Shown piece by piece: positions 35,581-48,369 of a DNA stretch of 64,000 nucleotides (within the stretch, counting starts at the first letter, position 1; each line of letters starts with the position of its first letter). The translations under genes were made by a program, and so were the position numbers. The stretch is taken from positions 13,569,416-13,633,415 of the forward strand of contig CM022667.1 in the NCBI GenBank assembly GCA_012295275.1, in the 5' to 3' direction. The DNA is from Chrysomallon squamiferum (taxonomy: Eukaryota; Mollusca; Gastropoda; Neomphalida; Peltospiridae). Under the pieces are notes generated by a model. It did not search any database, had not been told where the DNA came from, and was given only the letters and a program-made list of their open reading frames with translations.

Positions 35581-36558
35581 ATAATATAAATAAATAACAA
35601 CAAAACAAAACAAGGGCTACAAAATAAAAATTATATTAGAAATGTTCTCAGAAGTCCTCTAATGAGATCTTTCTTCTACAACAATCATCACAACAGTACA
35701 AACAACAACAAGAACAACAACAACTACTACTACAACTGATAGCAATAGTACTAGTACTAATCATACATAGTTAAAGGAAAAATTATATTTTCTTATACAA
35801 AAGTAAATATATATACAAAAAAAATAGTAAATTTCTGAATTTTCACTAGAAAGAAAACAGAAAAACAACAACAACAAACACGCCAAAAAAAAAAAAAAAA
35901 AGGTTTGTAGAGAGAACTAACAATAAAGGAAGTAAAACAGAAGAATAATAATTAAAAATAAAACTCCTCAAAAAGAACAAACAAAAACATGAAATAAAAT
36001 AATAGAATCACAGTTGACTGCTGTCAAACCAAACATACCAAATATCGGTTTACATTGATTCATTGATTTTGTATACATTTACACCTGTCTCTGAATGATT
36101 AAAAATTAAATTTCAAGCATGAACTTTGAATAATTATGACTTGCTCTGTTGTTTATTAAAATATCTGTAGTTATAACAGTACCATATACTATATAAAAAA
36201 TGTATTGAGTCAACATTATCATTGTCATGGCAAAGAAGCTGTTCTGTTGCAGTTGTTGCTTTTGTTGTCCCTGATGCTGATGTTCTTTTGGTCGATGTCA
36301 TTTGCAATCCTGGGGATGTGTTTCGTACATTCATTTATTGATTATCAGTTACAATCAAATGGTCTTGAATGTAGTCATCAAAAATTAAACTACATTTACT
36401 GGAGTATAAAGCACTTCAATTGGCATTTTAGTCATTACTTCTTCACCATTCTTTGAGTATAATACCACGTTGTATTTCAATTAAGTTTCTAAGAGTTTTG
36501 TTTATTTAGATATTATTAGGACTCATATTTGATACTGATAAGTTTCACGGAGTTTGTG
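34538..36558. other. 3' flank of chimeric gene and 5' flank of B1
   Basis: Bases 34538-34970 are the type 3 downstream flank, related to the sequence after gene E (63420-63800). From 34971 it repeats 1-1580. An A-run (35275-35297) replaces the mixed sequence of unit A. No gene is seen. Confidence 0.6.
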
Positions 36559-36576
36559 ATATATATTACGGTGAAC
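36559..36576 (+). promoter_or_regulatory. TATA-like core promoter block of B1
   Basis: ATATATATTACGGTGAAC, the conserved type 1 block with one change (A to C), about 46 bases before the start codon. Confidence 0.38.
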
Positions 36577-36605
36577 TGCCAGTTATAGAAAAGTTAGCAG
36601 CTAAA

Positions 36606-37768
36606 ATGAAAATCTTTCTCATCGAAGGAATCTGGGTTTTGGCTGCCGTCTTATGTTGTAAAACTGCAGAAAGGTAGGTGTGAATTTGCTGAGAGAGATT
36701 TTCTTGGAATTTTCCCATGTTTTATTCTTTTGACGCTACAGTAAGTATAAAAATTGGGTAATCTATCAGTGCTATCTCTGGTTTAAAAAGTCACATAAAA
36801 CTGTATAAAAACAATGGTCAAAATGGACTTGTCCTGTAAACTAATACAGGCCGTCTTACGTTTCTCAGATCTTAATAGGTATTCTTCAAGATGCGTTTAT
36901 AAATTAATAAGACTTTCTTGGAATTTTCCTCTGATTTCTTGCTTTGACTCCGCAATAAATAAAAAACAAATTGGGTAATCTTAATGTACACATCTTCCAT
37001 TTGCTACGATTTATTTTTGTTTCAATGCTAACTCTGATTTAAAAAGTCACCTAAAACTGTATGAAGAAAATTTCGCTTGAAAAACTTTTTTGTTAAATCA
37101 ATCAATTCTGTATTTTAATTTCACTGTGGCAGTGTACATTGGTTTGCTTATTTTAAATTTGGTAAGGCGGGAAATTCCTTGTTTTGTTCTTTCTTTCCTT
37201 CTTTTGTTTTTAATTTATTATTATTATCTTAGTTTATTTTTGAGAAAGGCTTTCGGCTACAAACAGCGTATTATTAACTTAGAGTAAAACACGTGTTGTT
37301 AAAATCAGAGTATCAATGTATGTTTTGATTCTAAAAATACATGTGCTTTTCGAAGTATATATATATATTTGCTTTCTTTCTTAGTAGATGTTTTATTATT
37401 GTAGATGCAGCCCTCCATCTATCTGGATTAGAAATGTAAATTTTAACGATGTTGATGTAAACGATGGGCTCATAACTTCTCTAGCTGGATTTACAAGCGC
37501 AGAGTTTTGTGGGATACGATGTGCAGATAACTCTGTCTGTAAATCGTTTTCATACAATGTGAGTGGTGTTTGTCGACTCCATTCAGTGAGATTTTCAAAT
37601 TACAACAGTTACTCTAAATCACCTGGCTGGAACTACTTCTACCTCAGTGCAGGTAACGTAGGTTTTATTAATTAATTAATTATTTCTTTGTTTCTTTCTT
37701 TCTGTCTGTCTATCTTTAAGAGTTTATGAACTTATTAGTTGCCTACATCTTTATCAAATGTAATTTTC

Positions 37769-37802
<34 letters not shown>

Positions 37803-38182
37803 CAATTAGTTGTTTAGAAGCATTTGTAATGAAGAAATCATTTTCAAATTTTCTATAAGACATTTTGATCGAAAGAAATTAACTGTTTCATTCTCACAGG
37901 TTCATGTCCAGTAGAAGACGGGTTTGTGTACTTGGACGAAGTGCATTTGTGTATGAAGGCTTTTTTGGATAAGAAAACATTTTCTCAAGCACGTTACGCC
38001 TGCAGTCAGACAGGTTCAAGACTGATTGTACTGGACACAGAAGAGAAAAATACGGCTGTTGGTGACTACATCGTTGCACACATAGGTAAATTCGTTTCCT
38101 TCATCATTATCATCATCACTATTATTATTATCGTCGACAATATCGCATGCATTGTTTTCATCACTATCATAATCATCATAAC

Positions 38183-38217
<35 letters not shown>

Positions 38218-38418
38218 TTACTATTATTATTATTATTATTATCATCATCGTCGTGATCCTCACTGATATTATTATTATTTACTACTAATTCTACTACATC
38301 CACCACCAGCCTCATCCCTACCACTGTTACTATTGATACTGCTACTACAACTACCGATACAACCATGACCACGGCTACTGTTACTACTACTACTACTACT
38401 ACTAACTCTACATCCGTT

Positions 38419-38457
<39 letters not shown>

Positions 38458-38470
38458 CATCATCATCATC

Positions 38471-38516
<46 letters not shown>

Positions 38517-38738
38517 TTAGCCACAGACAACTTTTACATCGGTCTAACAGACGAGAAGGTTGAAAACACGTTTGTCTGGGAGAATGGTGAAGCGGTAAAG
38601 TTGTCGAGCTGGAACGAAAATGAACCAAGTGATGGTGCCAGAACTGAAGACTGCGTCCTGTTAGTACCAACAGATAAAGTGTGGGGCGATGTGCCCTGTT
38701 CTCGATACGAAAAATACATCTGTGAAAAACTTATGTGA
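36606..38738 (+). CDS. Secreted PAN/apple-CTLD lectin, type 1, copy B1
   Basis: Exons 36606-36673, 37405-37652, 37900-38085, 38521-38738; 239 residues; GT-AG introns, phases 2-1-1. The architecture equals A1, with all eleven mature-protein cysteines, NEPSDG and WGDVPC. The coding exons differ from A1 at 15 positions by my count (8 in the PAN exon, 4 in exon 3, 3 in exon 4), 12 of them changing the residue, whereas the first ~400 bp of intron 1 differ at about 3. Several B1 PAN-exon variants (LITSLAGF, CADNSV) match the C3 pseudogene, suggesting sequence transfer between copies. Exon 3 has RYACSQTG where A1 has RDACSQIG. Secreted; ligand unknown. Confidence 0.85.
37771..37801 (+). repeat. (AAT)n in intron 2 of B1
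   Basis: About ten sense-strand AAT units upstream of exon 3, complementary to ATT tracts at about 38183-38242 and 38420-38517 in intron 3, the last of which abuts the exon 4 acceptor. Confidence 0.95.
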
Positions 38739-39238
38739 CGGTCACCAGAACTGACAAAAATGAAGGAATTTCAAAAAGATATCGATGAAAAACAAAAAAA
38801 TGAAAATAAATAAAAAACATGCAAAAACACAACAAACATATAAAGAACAATAGGAAAGAAATAAACACACACAACATGTAAACGTGCTCATTCATTTCTT
38901 GTCTCAGTTTAACACGTAATGTTGTTATTGATCTCAACGTAAAGAAGTTTTGTTATTTGTGTTTCTATCAAAAGGATATCGATGAAAAGAAAAAGTAAAT
39001 GAAAACAAAAAACCCCTAAAACTGTTGATATAAATACTTTTTTTTTTGTATTGTTCAGTATACCACATTTAACTGAAATTGTTCAGAATTCAGTACTAAG
39101 ACTGCAAGCAAAATGTACAAAATGAAACGAATGTGACAAATATAAACACAAACTAAACAATAAAAATACAACAAAGAAGAATTGTGTTTCAATTTATTGA
39201 TTTAACTGACATGCATTACAATATTTTCACTGGTGCAG
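38739..39238. other. Convergent 3' interval between B1 and B2
   Basis: Same content as 3761-4272: AATAAA signals for both convergent genes and a shorter T-run near 39039. No gene is seen. Confidence 0.6.
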
Positions 39239-42174
39239 TTAATACAAATGTGATTCACATATGTAAAACATAGCTGGATAACTAGGAATACCAGCCCATT
39301 TTTTTATATCGACATCAAACACAGTGCAGTGTTCGTTATTATTTTCATCCCAGTTTGTAAAAGTGGCTTTTTCAACATTCTCCCAGATTATCTCATCTTT
39401 CTTAGTTAGGCCAATATAGAACCAACCTGAATTTAACCCTGTAAAATAAATAATAATAACTACAGTAACACACGTGTTAGTAGAAATTGTAGCTGTAGTA
39501 GTAATAGTAGGACAAGTAGCAGTAAAGGCAATAGTAGAAGTAACAATATCAGTTGTAGTAGCAGAAATATTAGTTGTAGTAGGAGTAGTAATATTAATAA
39601 TATAATGGCAGTAGTATAGATAGCAATACCAGTAACAGCAACAGCAGAAATGATAGCAGTAGTCATAGTAATACTAGTAGTGGTAACAGTTGCATTAGCA
39701 GTAGTGGTTGCAGTAGCAGTAGAAAGTATAGTAGAAACAGCGCAGTAGTAGTAGAATTCGAATTAGTTGTATCAGCATAATTAGTCGTAGTAATATTAAT
39801 CGTAATAGTAGTAGTAGATATAGTAATTGTTCTAACAGTTTCAGTAGAGTTAGTAGTAGTAGCAGCTGTGGCATCAGCAGTAATAGTATTACTGATTTTG
39901 CTACTGGGAGTAGTAGTGGGAAAGTAGTAATAGAAGTAGTAGTTTTAATACTACTAGTAGTGGTGTTAGTAGTAGCAGGAGTGGTACAAGTAGTAGTGAT
40001 AATAACAGTAGTATTAGCAGTTGTATCATATGAAGCAGTAGGAGTAACATGAATAATATTACTAGTAGTAGTAGTAGTAGTAATACTTTTACAGGTGTTA
40101 ATAAACAGTAGCTGCATTAGTAGTAGTGTGATAATAGTAATAGTAGTACAAAAGCATCCACACCAGCAGAATTAGTAGTAGTAAGAGGAGAAGGAAGGAG
40201 GACTGAATGAGAAAATAAAGTAACTGAATGAGTAGTAAATAAAGTAATAATAGTAATAATAGTAATAGCAGCATGTGTAGTAGTAGGAGTAGCAATGGCT
40301 GTACTAACAGTAGTAGTAGTAGTGGTAGCACTAATAACAGTTGAAGTAGTAATAGTAGTAGTAATAGCTGTAGTGGCTGTGGTAACATTAGTAGTAATTG
40401 TAATGCCAGGTGTAGTGTTAGTGGCAGCAGTAGTGGTAGTAGCAGCCTTTGTAATTGTTGTTGTAGTAATAGGACTGGTAGCATTCGTGAGAGTAGAAGC
40501 AAAACTAGTAAGTAATAACAGTATCAATAATAAATACAGCAGCCCTTGTAGCAACATACATAGCAGTATAACACTGGTAGTTACGGCAGGAATACTAATA
40601 GAGATTAATACTAATACTATTAGTAGAGATTGTGGTAGCAGCAGGAGAAGTAGAAATCGTAGAAGTGGTAATCCTACTAGTATTATTAGTAGTAACAGTC
40701 GTAGTGGTAATAGAACTGGTAGAAATAGAGCAATTAGCTGTTTGCAGTTCTTGTTCTGCTTCTTTCATTTTTATTTAATTCTTTCTGCTGTTTCTTTGAA
40801 ATATTTCTTTCTTTATTACTTTACACAAAACAAAGTAAATAAATAAATAAATAAATAAATAAGAGAAATGAAGAAAGCTGACATACCTATGTTTGAAAGG
40901 TAGCTCGATAGAATTATATTTTTTTGTTCCGTGTCTAACACGATCAATCTTGACTCCAGTTGGTTGCAAGCATGACTGCATCAACAAAGTTTTTATCATC
41001 TTCAAACAACTTCAAGCACAGTGTGCCCAAAAAGACGAAACCCTTTTCAGTTGGACAGACATCTTTAAAACGAAACAGCCATAGAACAGAAACAATAACA
41101 CACATACAAACTCATACACGTAAACAAAGAAAAAAAAAGAAATAGTAATTAAAATAATATATTCGTGTTTCTATATAAAAATAAAATTCCCATTGTTACG
41201 ATCTAAAGATAAACTTCATCGTGCGACCTTACAAAGACAAAATTAGACTTTTGTCATAAATAGAGTAGAAAGATAAAGTTCTGAGTTTTGTGATATAAAG
41301 GTAAAATTTCATTATTCTACAATACAAGATAAATTCAAACTTTTATCATACGAAAATAAAATTCTAGAATATTACTATAAACAGATAGAATTCATTATAC
41401 TATCATACAAAGATAACATTCAAACTGTTAGTATATAAAGAAAAATTCTGATCGTAACCACGGAAATACACAAATCAGAAATTTACGTTAAACTGTTACC
41501 ACTGGAAGATAAAATTTAGATTATGGAAAGATCCAGATTCGCCTGATACCTGAAGGAATGTAATAGTGTCTCCAGTTTGCTGTATCAGACGTACTGACGT
41601 AAGTACCAAATGTCACAGAATAATGGCGACATTTTCCGTTGTCGTAGGCAAACGAAAAACATGCTGGATTCTTGGTGCAGGCAGAGCCACAGTGCATCAT
41701 GGTCTTGACGTCAGTGGCTTCGTATATTGTAGCGTTAGCTGCAGTGAAATAATCATATTTTTCTTTCTCAATCCAAATCCATCTTGTTCCAATGCAGCTT
41801 CAATGACAGTTAAAATAAAACTATTTTCATTACTTGTATTAAATAGACATTCAGTAAGATATAATTCAACTGATGACATCAATCTATGTATCATTGTAAC
41901 AATATATCTATCCTTCTCTCCATCCATCCATTCATTTGCCATATCTATCTATGTAATCTGCATCTATCTATCTGTCTATCAAGAGGTGTGGAAACACACA
42001 CATACACACACAAACACACTCACATACACGTTACTGATGCATGTATCCAGAGAATTATTCTGTTTCAACATAAATAAAAAGTGTACGTATATTTATTTAT
42101 ACATACCTGTCTGCCATTTTAGAACACACGAAGACAGCTGACAACAGCAGAAACTGGAGGAAAGTGTTTTGCAT
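39239..42174 (-). pseudogene. Type 2 PAN-CTLD gene B2, frameshifted in exon 3
   Basis: Exons on the minus strand: 42174-42107, 41797-41550, 41062-40887 (176 nt), 39438-39239. It carries the same one-base loss in exon 3 as A2, with TGA at 40946-40944 after about 144 residues, and the same unusual exon 4 (WDENNNEHC; IPSY lacking a core cysteine). The signal and PAN exons are open and match A2 at the protein level as far as I can see. Homology with inverted unit C ends inside its PAN exon at about 41609, the partner of the break at 33074. Confidence 0.8.
39439..40886 (-). repeat. Cryptic TAC/CTA-rich low-complexity intron of B2
   Basis: Counterpart of 4473-5892. TAC/CTA-type triplets on the sense strand, G-poor. 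Small local rearrangements relative to unit A, for example near 40195-40230. Confidence 0.9.
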
Positions 42175-43870
42175 TTTGTCTAAATAATGTTTAGTGAAGA
42201 AAATGCTGAAGTGAATAAATCGTAATAAAATTCGGTATTTGAGGTTATGTTAAGTAGAACTGTCACCAAGCTGTAACAAGTTGAAATGTTTCTATAGTGT
42301 ATTTAATTTTTAATGTTTTACGGGCTGTTTAACATTCTTACTTCTTCTTTATCATCAAGCGCAACTTATATATATATATAATTTATATCTTCATTAACCA
42401 TATTTACTGTAAAAATAGTAGTTTGTTATGACTGTTTGATAGCTATAGTATTTGTAGTAGTAGTACTGGTTATGATGGTCGTAGTAGTAGTTGATTTTTT
42501 TGGCGTTGCTGTAGTAGACGTTGTACAGCACTAGCAGTAATAAAATAATAAAGATGATGATGATGATTATAATAATAATAATAATAATAACAGTAGTAGT
42601 AGTAGTCGTAGTATTCATCAACGTATTTGTTCTAGTAGTTTTATAGTACTAGCAATAGTTGTACCAATAATAAAAGTAGTAGCAGTAGTAGTGTGTTTTT
42701 ATTATTGTTGTTCTTGGTGATCCCATCTAAAATTAAGCTACTGTCAATTTTAGATAAATGAAAAAGCTGTAGAGACTGGTAGAAGATATTTTTTTTGTAA
42801 GTTACTGCTTAAGGCGGTTAATGTTTAACATAGAAGTGTGTCAGAAAAGTAGAGTGATTTCTTGAGTCCATTAATTGAACAATAATTTATCTTCATTAAC
42901 CAAATTCACTGTAAAGGTAGTAATTCTGGTTATGATTGGTAGCGGTAGCATTTGTAGTATTGGTTATGATGGCTGTAGTAGTAGTTGATTTTGCTGGTAT
43001 TGCTGTAGTAGACGTTATTGTAACAGCAATAATTATAAAACAACAAGAATAATACTAGTAGTAGCAGTCGTAGTAATGGTAATTGCAGTAGAAATTGTTG
43101 TTGTAGCAGTTCAGTGGTTGTAATTGTAGTAGTAATAGTATTAGTAGTTGTTGCTTTAGTAGTAGTAGTGGTTTTAGTAGTAGTAATATTAATAGTGTTA
43201 GTTGTTGTAAGAGTATCGTTATTTTTGTAGTAGTGTTAGTAGTAGGTGTTCTAATAATATAGTAGTAGGAGCAGTTGATCAAAATTGACTGTAGAGTCAA
43301 GTGTATACCAAAACTGGTTCTCATTTTTTCATTGATTCGTATGGCTGTTAAAGTAGATGCAGTTGTGAGTTTTCTTATAGCAATTATTTTACATTAACTT
43401 TTGTTATTCGCTGTCGTTGTCGTGATTATAATAGTAATTATGGGTAACGTGATAGCTAAACTGATTGTTTAAATTTAATTCAAAGTATTTATTTATTATT
43501 ATTTTTATTTTTTTATTTTTATTTTTTATTTTTATAGATATCTTTTTTTAAATTCCTTAATTAAAATTACTATAGCCATTATTACTTTTCTTGCTGCTGT
43601 TCTTCTTCTTCTTCTTAATATTACTATTGTTGTTGTTTCTGTCATTTTGATTGTTTAAAAATATTTCAGTGATCAGAATCAGTAAATGTATCATAAAAAA
43701 TAAAATAAAATAAAATAAAAATCAAGAAATGACTCGATAGCTATTGGTGATAATGAAAATTGATTCTTCATTTTCAAATCGCACAGATGTATAGATAAAA
43801 CAAACAAACAAACAAATATATAAATAAATAAAATAATTTATTTAATTTTCTTTATTCAGCAAATATCAAG
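42175..43870. other. 5' flank of B2 and triplet-rich DNA
   Basis: As 7184-8889: type 2 5' flank, a short TA run near 42366-42380, GTA/TAG cryptic repeats 42440-43280, T-rich stretch near 43500. No exon is seen. Confidence 0.55.
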
Positions 43871-44046
43871 TCAGTTTCTCAATAGTTTTTCACGCCACAT
43901 TTTGCTTGTTGGAATTAATATCGCGCAATCTTCCAGGTAGTTATCGGATTCATTGTTGTTTGATTTTTCAAAAAGGACGTTTTCTCCATTCTCCAAAACA
44001 AATTTTGTTTCCACCTTTCCAAAGGTCAAACAAGTAACAGCTATGG
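43871..44046 (-). pseudogene. Relic of a CTLD terminal exon (unit B)
   Basis: Minus-strand remnant of exon 4 (FVLENGENV, then NESDNYLEDCAILIPTSKMW), stop at 43873-43871. Core motif, last cysteines and acceptor are lost. It keeps three bases missing from the unit A copy (NNES against NES). Confidence 0.7.
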
Positions 44047-44726
44047 TATAGTAGTAGTAGTAGTAGTAGTAGTAGTAGGCAAAGGAAACATTTATGACCT
44101 CGTGTTACATATTCCGTTGTAGCTAAGGTTTAATAGAACACAGAAAATTTGAAGGAAAAATCAATAGATGCAGAAAAAGAACTGATGTGTGACATGCTGA
44201 AATAATAACGTTTTGAGAATGAATCATCCAAAGTGACTAAATATTATTTAATATTCACGGACGACAAGGTTTGTTCCTCTGGGAAAAATGAAACTTATTT
44301 AATGTTTTGTGAGCTTGACCCAATCAATATTGTAATACCTAGGAAGAAGAAGAACAAAACATTACATTTCCATACTGTTAATCGTAAAACGAACTTTATT
44401 GGAGAAAACAAATAGAGCAGTAACAAAGACAACAACAATGACAATAATATTAGATATACAACAAATTTAAAGAAGTATAAATAATATATTTGCACTCAGA
44501 TATCATAACTACTTCAACACGTACAATAAATATGCCAGGATTTCTGTACAGCTGAAATAAAATAAAAAATGTACAGATATCAATAACCAGTTTAACAATA
44601 TTAACGCAAAACAATATACAGTACATTACAAACAGTAGTTCTTTAAATCAATATCTGTCTCTGTTCATTTACTAATAAAATATTTAACACGAAAACTGAT
44701 ATTCTCATATTCTGATATAATAATTA

Positions 44727-44806
<80 letters not shown>

Positions 44807-46172
44807 GCATCTACCGTACACACTCACTTATAATTCGATCTAATTTTATATCGATCGGCCTTGATTTTAAACACTGAAATGTAAACAACAGACAGACTCG
44901 TTCGATGGAGGTTGATATGAATTTTAGAATATTTTTTTTATTCTGATTCATAAATTTTGAGAGATCTTAGATTTGTTTATCTTCTTTGCTTTGTTTGTTT
45001 TTTTCTTAAGTAAGAAGTGTTATTTGTTTACAGTACAAGAATCTTACAACATTTCACAGAAGTAAAAATTGCCTAATTAGTTAAATGCAAATAACAAAAA
45101 TGTTTAACAATAACAACAGCAACAACAATACTAAATGGTGGTATATTCAATAATAATAACAATGATTATGATAATGATATTAATAATTATTAATAATAAC
45201 AACAATAACAACAAAATAATTTCGAATTAATAAAGACACAAATTTATAGAAAAAAAATGGATATACAGAAATGTCATGTGCAATTGATTTTGATTAGTTA
45301 AAACTGTAGATTACTACTGGAAACGACTTTTTGCTACACATTTCTGTGTGTGACACTTGCTGTTAATTTAGTCACTTACAAGCAAAAAACCATCACAGAA
45401 CTGATTAGTACTTGAGTCTGACGAGAATTCGCAAAAATACGTGAAAACATCCGACGCAATCATTTTGTGCACAGCGTAGCCAGGTTTTAATACAGGACTC
45501 TCTTCCATCATTCAAAAAGATTTTATGTTAACAGTCTATATGTATATATGTATATATAGATATGTCTTTACAATTGATCTAAACAAAAATTCAGCACGGA
45601 TTAAAATATTATTAGGCCAAGTGGGAACATCACAATAGGCTTTTAGACTAAATGGGTAATTGAGAAAGTTCCTTTCAAACTTTGTAGGTAATTATAAGAA
45701 CATTATAAGCAACGTGTGTAAACTGCCAGTCTCAAGAAGATGGAACACAGTGTACAGGCAGTAAATGAATATATGAATGTTTTACTACATCTGGAGAAGC
45801 TATCTCAAACTGTAAGTAATATAATGGTATAGATTTTACAGTTTCTTAATATACTAAACTATAACTCCGGGTGTTGTTACATCCTTTACTCTGTGGTAAC
45901 TGTACTCTAGTTGGTGCATTTCTCTGAAATATTCTGTCTGTTACACGATAGAAACACAAATAACAAAACTTCTTTACGTTGAGATGAATAACAACATTAC
46001 GTGTTAAACTGAGACAAGAAATCAATGAGCACGTTTACGTGTTGTGTGTGTTTATTTCTTTCCTGTTGTTCTTTAATTGGTTGTTGTGTTTTGCCATGTT
46101 TTGTTTTTTGGTTTTTTTTTTTCATCAATGTCTTTTTGAAATTCGTTAAATTTGTATCTGTTCTGGTGACGA
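44047..46172. other. Intergenic, repeat-rich, before B3
   Basis: GTA run 44047-44078, (AAT)n 44727-44806, and about 100 bp near 45435-45535 that unit A lacks. The end (45960-46170) is the conserved type 1 3' flank. Confidence 0.55.
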
Positions 46173-46394
46173 TCACACAAGTTTTTCACAAATGTATTTT
46201 TCGCGTCGAGAACATTGCACGTCGCCCCACACTTTATCTGTTGGTACTAACAGGACGCAGTCTTCAGTTCTGTAACCATCACTTGGTTCATTTTCGTTCC
46301 AGCTCGTGAACTTTGCCGCTTCACCATTCTCCCAGACAAACGTGTTTTCAACCTTCTCGTCTGTTAGACCGATGTAAAAGCTGTCTGTGGCTAA

Positions 46395-46460
<66 letters not shown>

Positions 46461-46676
46461 AATAAATAAAATTAAAACCGGTATAGTAATAGTAGTAGTT
46501 GTAGTAGTAAAATATATAGTAGTGGTAATAGTAGCAGTGGTCATGGTTGTATCGGTAGTTGTAGTAGCAGTATCAATAGTAACAGTGGTAGGGATGAGGC
46601 TTGTGGTGGATGTAGCAGTATTAGTAGTTTTCTTCTAGTAAATAATAATAATATTAGTGAGGATCACGATGATTAT

Positions 46677-46729
<53 letters not shown>

Positions 46730-47126
46730 TAATAATAATAATAATAATAACGATTATGATAGTGATGAAAACTGCAACGGATATTGACGACGATAATAAT
46801 AATAGTGATGATGATAATGATGAAGGAAACGAATTTACATATGTGTGCAACGATGTAGTCACCAACAGCCGTATTTTTCTCTTCTGAGTCCAGTACAATC
46901 AGTCTTGAACCTATCTGACTGCAGACGTCACGTGCTTGAGAAAATGTTTTCTTATCCACAAAAGCCTTCATACACAGATGCACTTCGTCCAAGAACACAA
47001 ACCCGTCTTCTACTGGACATGAACCTGTGAGAATAAAACAGTTAATTTCTTTCTTTCACATGTCTTATAGAAAATTTGAAAATGATTTCTTCATTACAAA
47101 TAACCTGCTTCTAAACAACTAACTGG

Positions 47127-47188
<62 letters not shown>

Positions 47189-47442
47189 CATCATCATCAT
47201 GATCATCATCATTATTATTTTGAATATAGAAAATTACATTTGATAAAGATGTAGCCAACCTATTTATTATTCGTAGTAATAGTAGTAGTTGTTATGGTAG
47301 CAGTAGTTGTATTTGAGTAGTAGTAGAAGTAGCTGTAGTTGCAGGAATAGTAGAACTGTTTCAAAAAGTTTTGATGGAATATAGAAAACGAATTATCGAA
47401 AAATTCTATTGATAATGATTTCACATTATAAAATTAATTTGC

Positions 47443-47478
<36 letters not shown>

Positions 47479-47885
47479 ACAAGGAAAATTAAACTAATCT
47501 AAAATCAAGTAAACCAAAGTAAGTAAGTAAATAAATAATTAAATAAAACCTACGTTACCTGCATTCAGGTAGAAGTAGTTCCAGCCAGGTGATTTGGAGT
47601 AACTGTTGTAATTTGAAAATCTCAAGGAATGGAGTCGACAAACACCACGCACATTGTATGAAAACGATCTACAGACAGGGTTATCTGCACATCGTATCCC
47701 ACAAAACTCTGCGCTTGTAAATCCAGCTAGAGTAGTTATGAGCCCATCGTTTACATCGACATCGTTAAAATTTACATTTCTAATCCAGACAGATGGAGGG
47801 CTGCACCTACAGTAATAAAACATCTAGTGAAATATACACACATACATACATACAGAAGTACGTACATACATCCATTCATCCACCC

Positions 47886-47938
<53 letters not shown>

Positions 47939-48318
47939 AAAATGAAAACAACAGAAAGAAATTTAAAAAAAAAGAAGTAGAAATCTCACGCCTTCCTATA
48001 TAAACAAGCCAATATAAACTGCAACAGTGAGCTTAATAATACAAAATTGGTAGATCTGACAAACGTGAGACGGCCTGTATTATTTTACAGGACAAGTCCA
48101 TTTTGACAATTGTTTTTATACTGTTGTATGTGACTTTTTAAACCAGAGATAGCACTGATAGATTTCCCAATTTTTATATTTACTGTAGCGTCAAAAGAAT
48201 AAAACATGGGAAAATTCCAAGAAAATCTCTCTCAGGACGTTTATACATACCTTTCTGCAGTTTCACAACACAAGAGGACAGCCCATACCCAGATTCCTTT
48301 GATAAGAAAAGTTTTCAT
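46173..48318 (-). CDS. Secreted PAN/apple-CTLD lectin, type 1, copy B3
   Basis: Exons on the minus strand: 48318-48251, 47806-47559, 47024-46839, 46390-46173; 239 residues, no stops. Signal MKTFLIKG; PAN motifs FCGIRCADNPVC; CTLD motifs FYIGLTDEKV, NEPSDG, WGDVQC, YICEKLV. Essentially A3 again; the one residue change I see is VFLDE for VYLDE near 46994. It shares the unusual ATAT/GTAAAT donor after exon 3. Introns 2 and 3 carry sense AAT (plus strand ATT 47127-47187) and sense ATT (plus strand AAT 46395-46453 and 46680-46750). Secreted recognition protein; ligand unknown. Confidence 0.85.
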
Positions 48319-48352
48319 TTTAGCTGCTAACTTTTCTATTTTACAACTGTAC

Positions 48353-48369
48353 GTTCACCTTAATATAAA
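48353..48369 (-). promoter_or_regulatory. TATA-like core promoter block of B3
   Basis: On the minus strand TTTATATTAAGGTGAAC about 50 bases before the start, identical to the C3 block. Confidence 0.38.
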
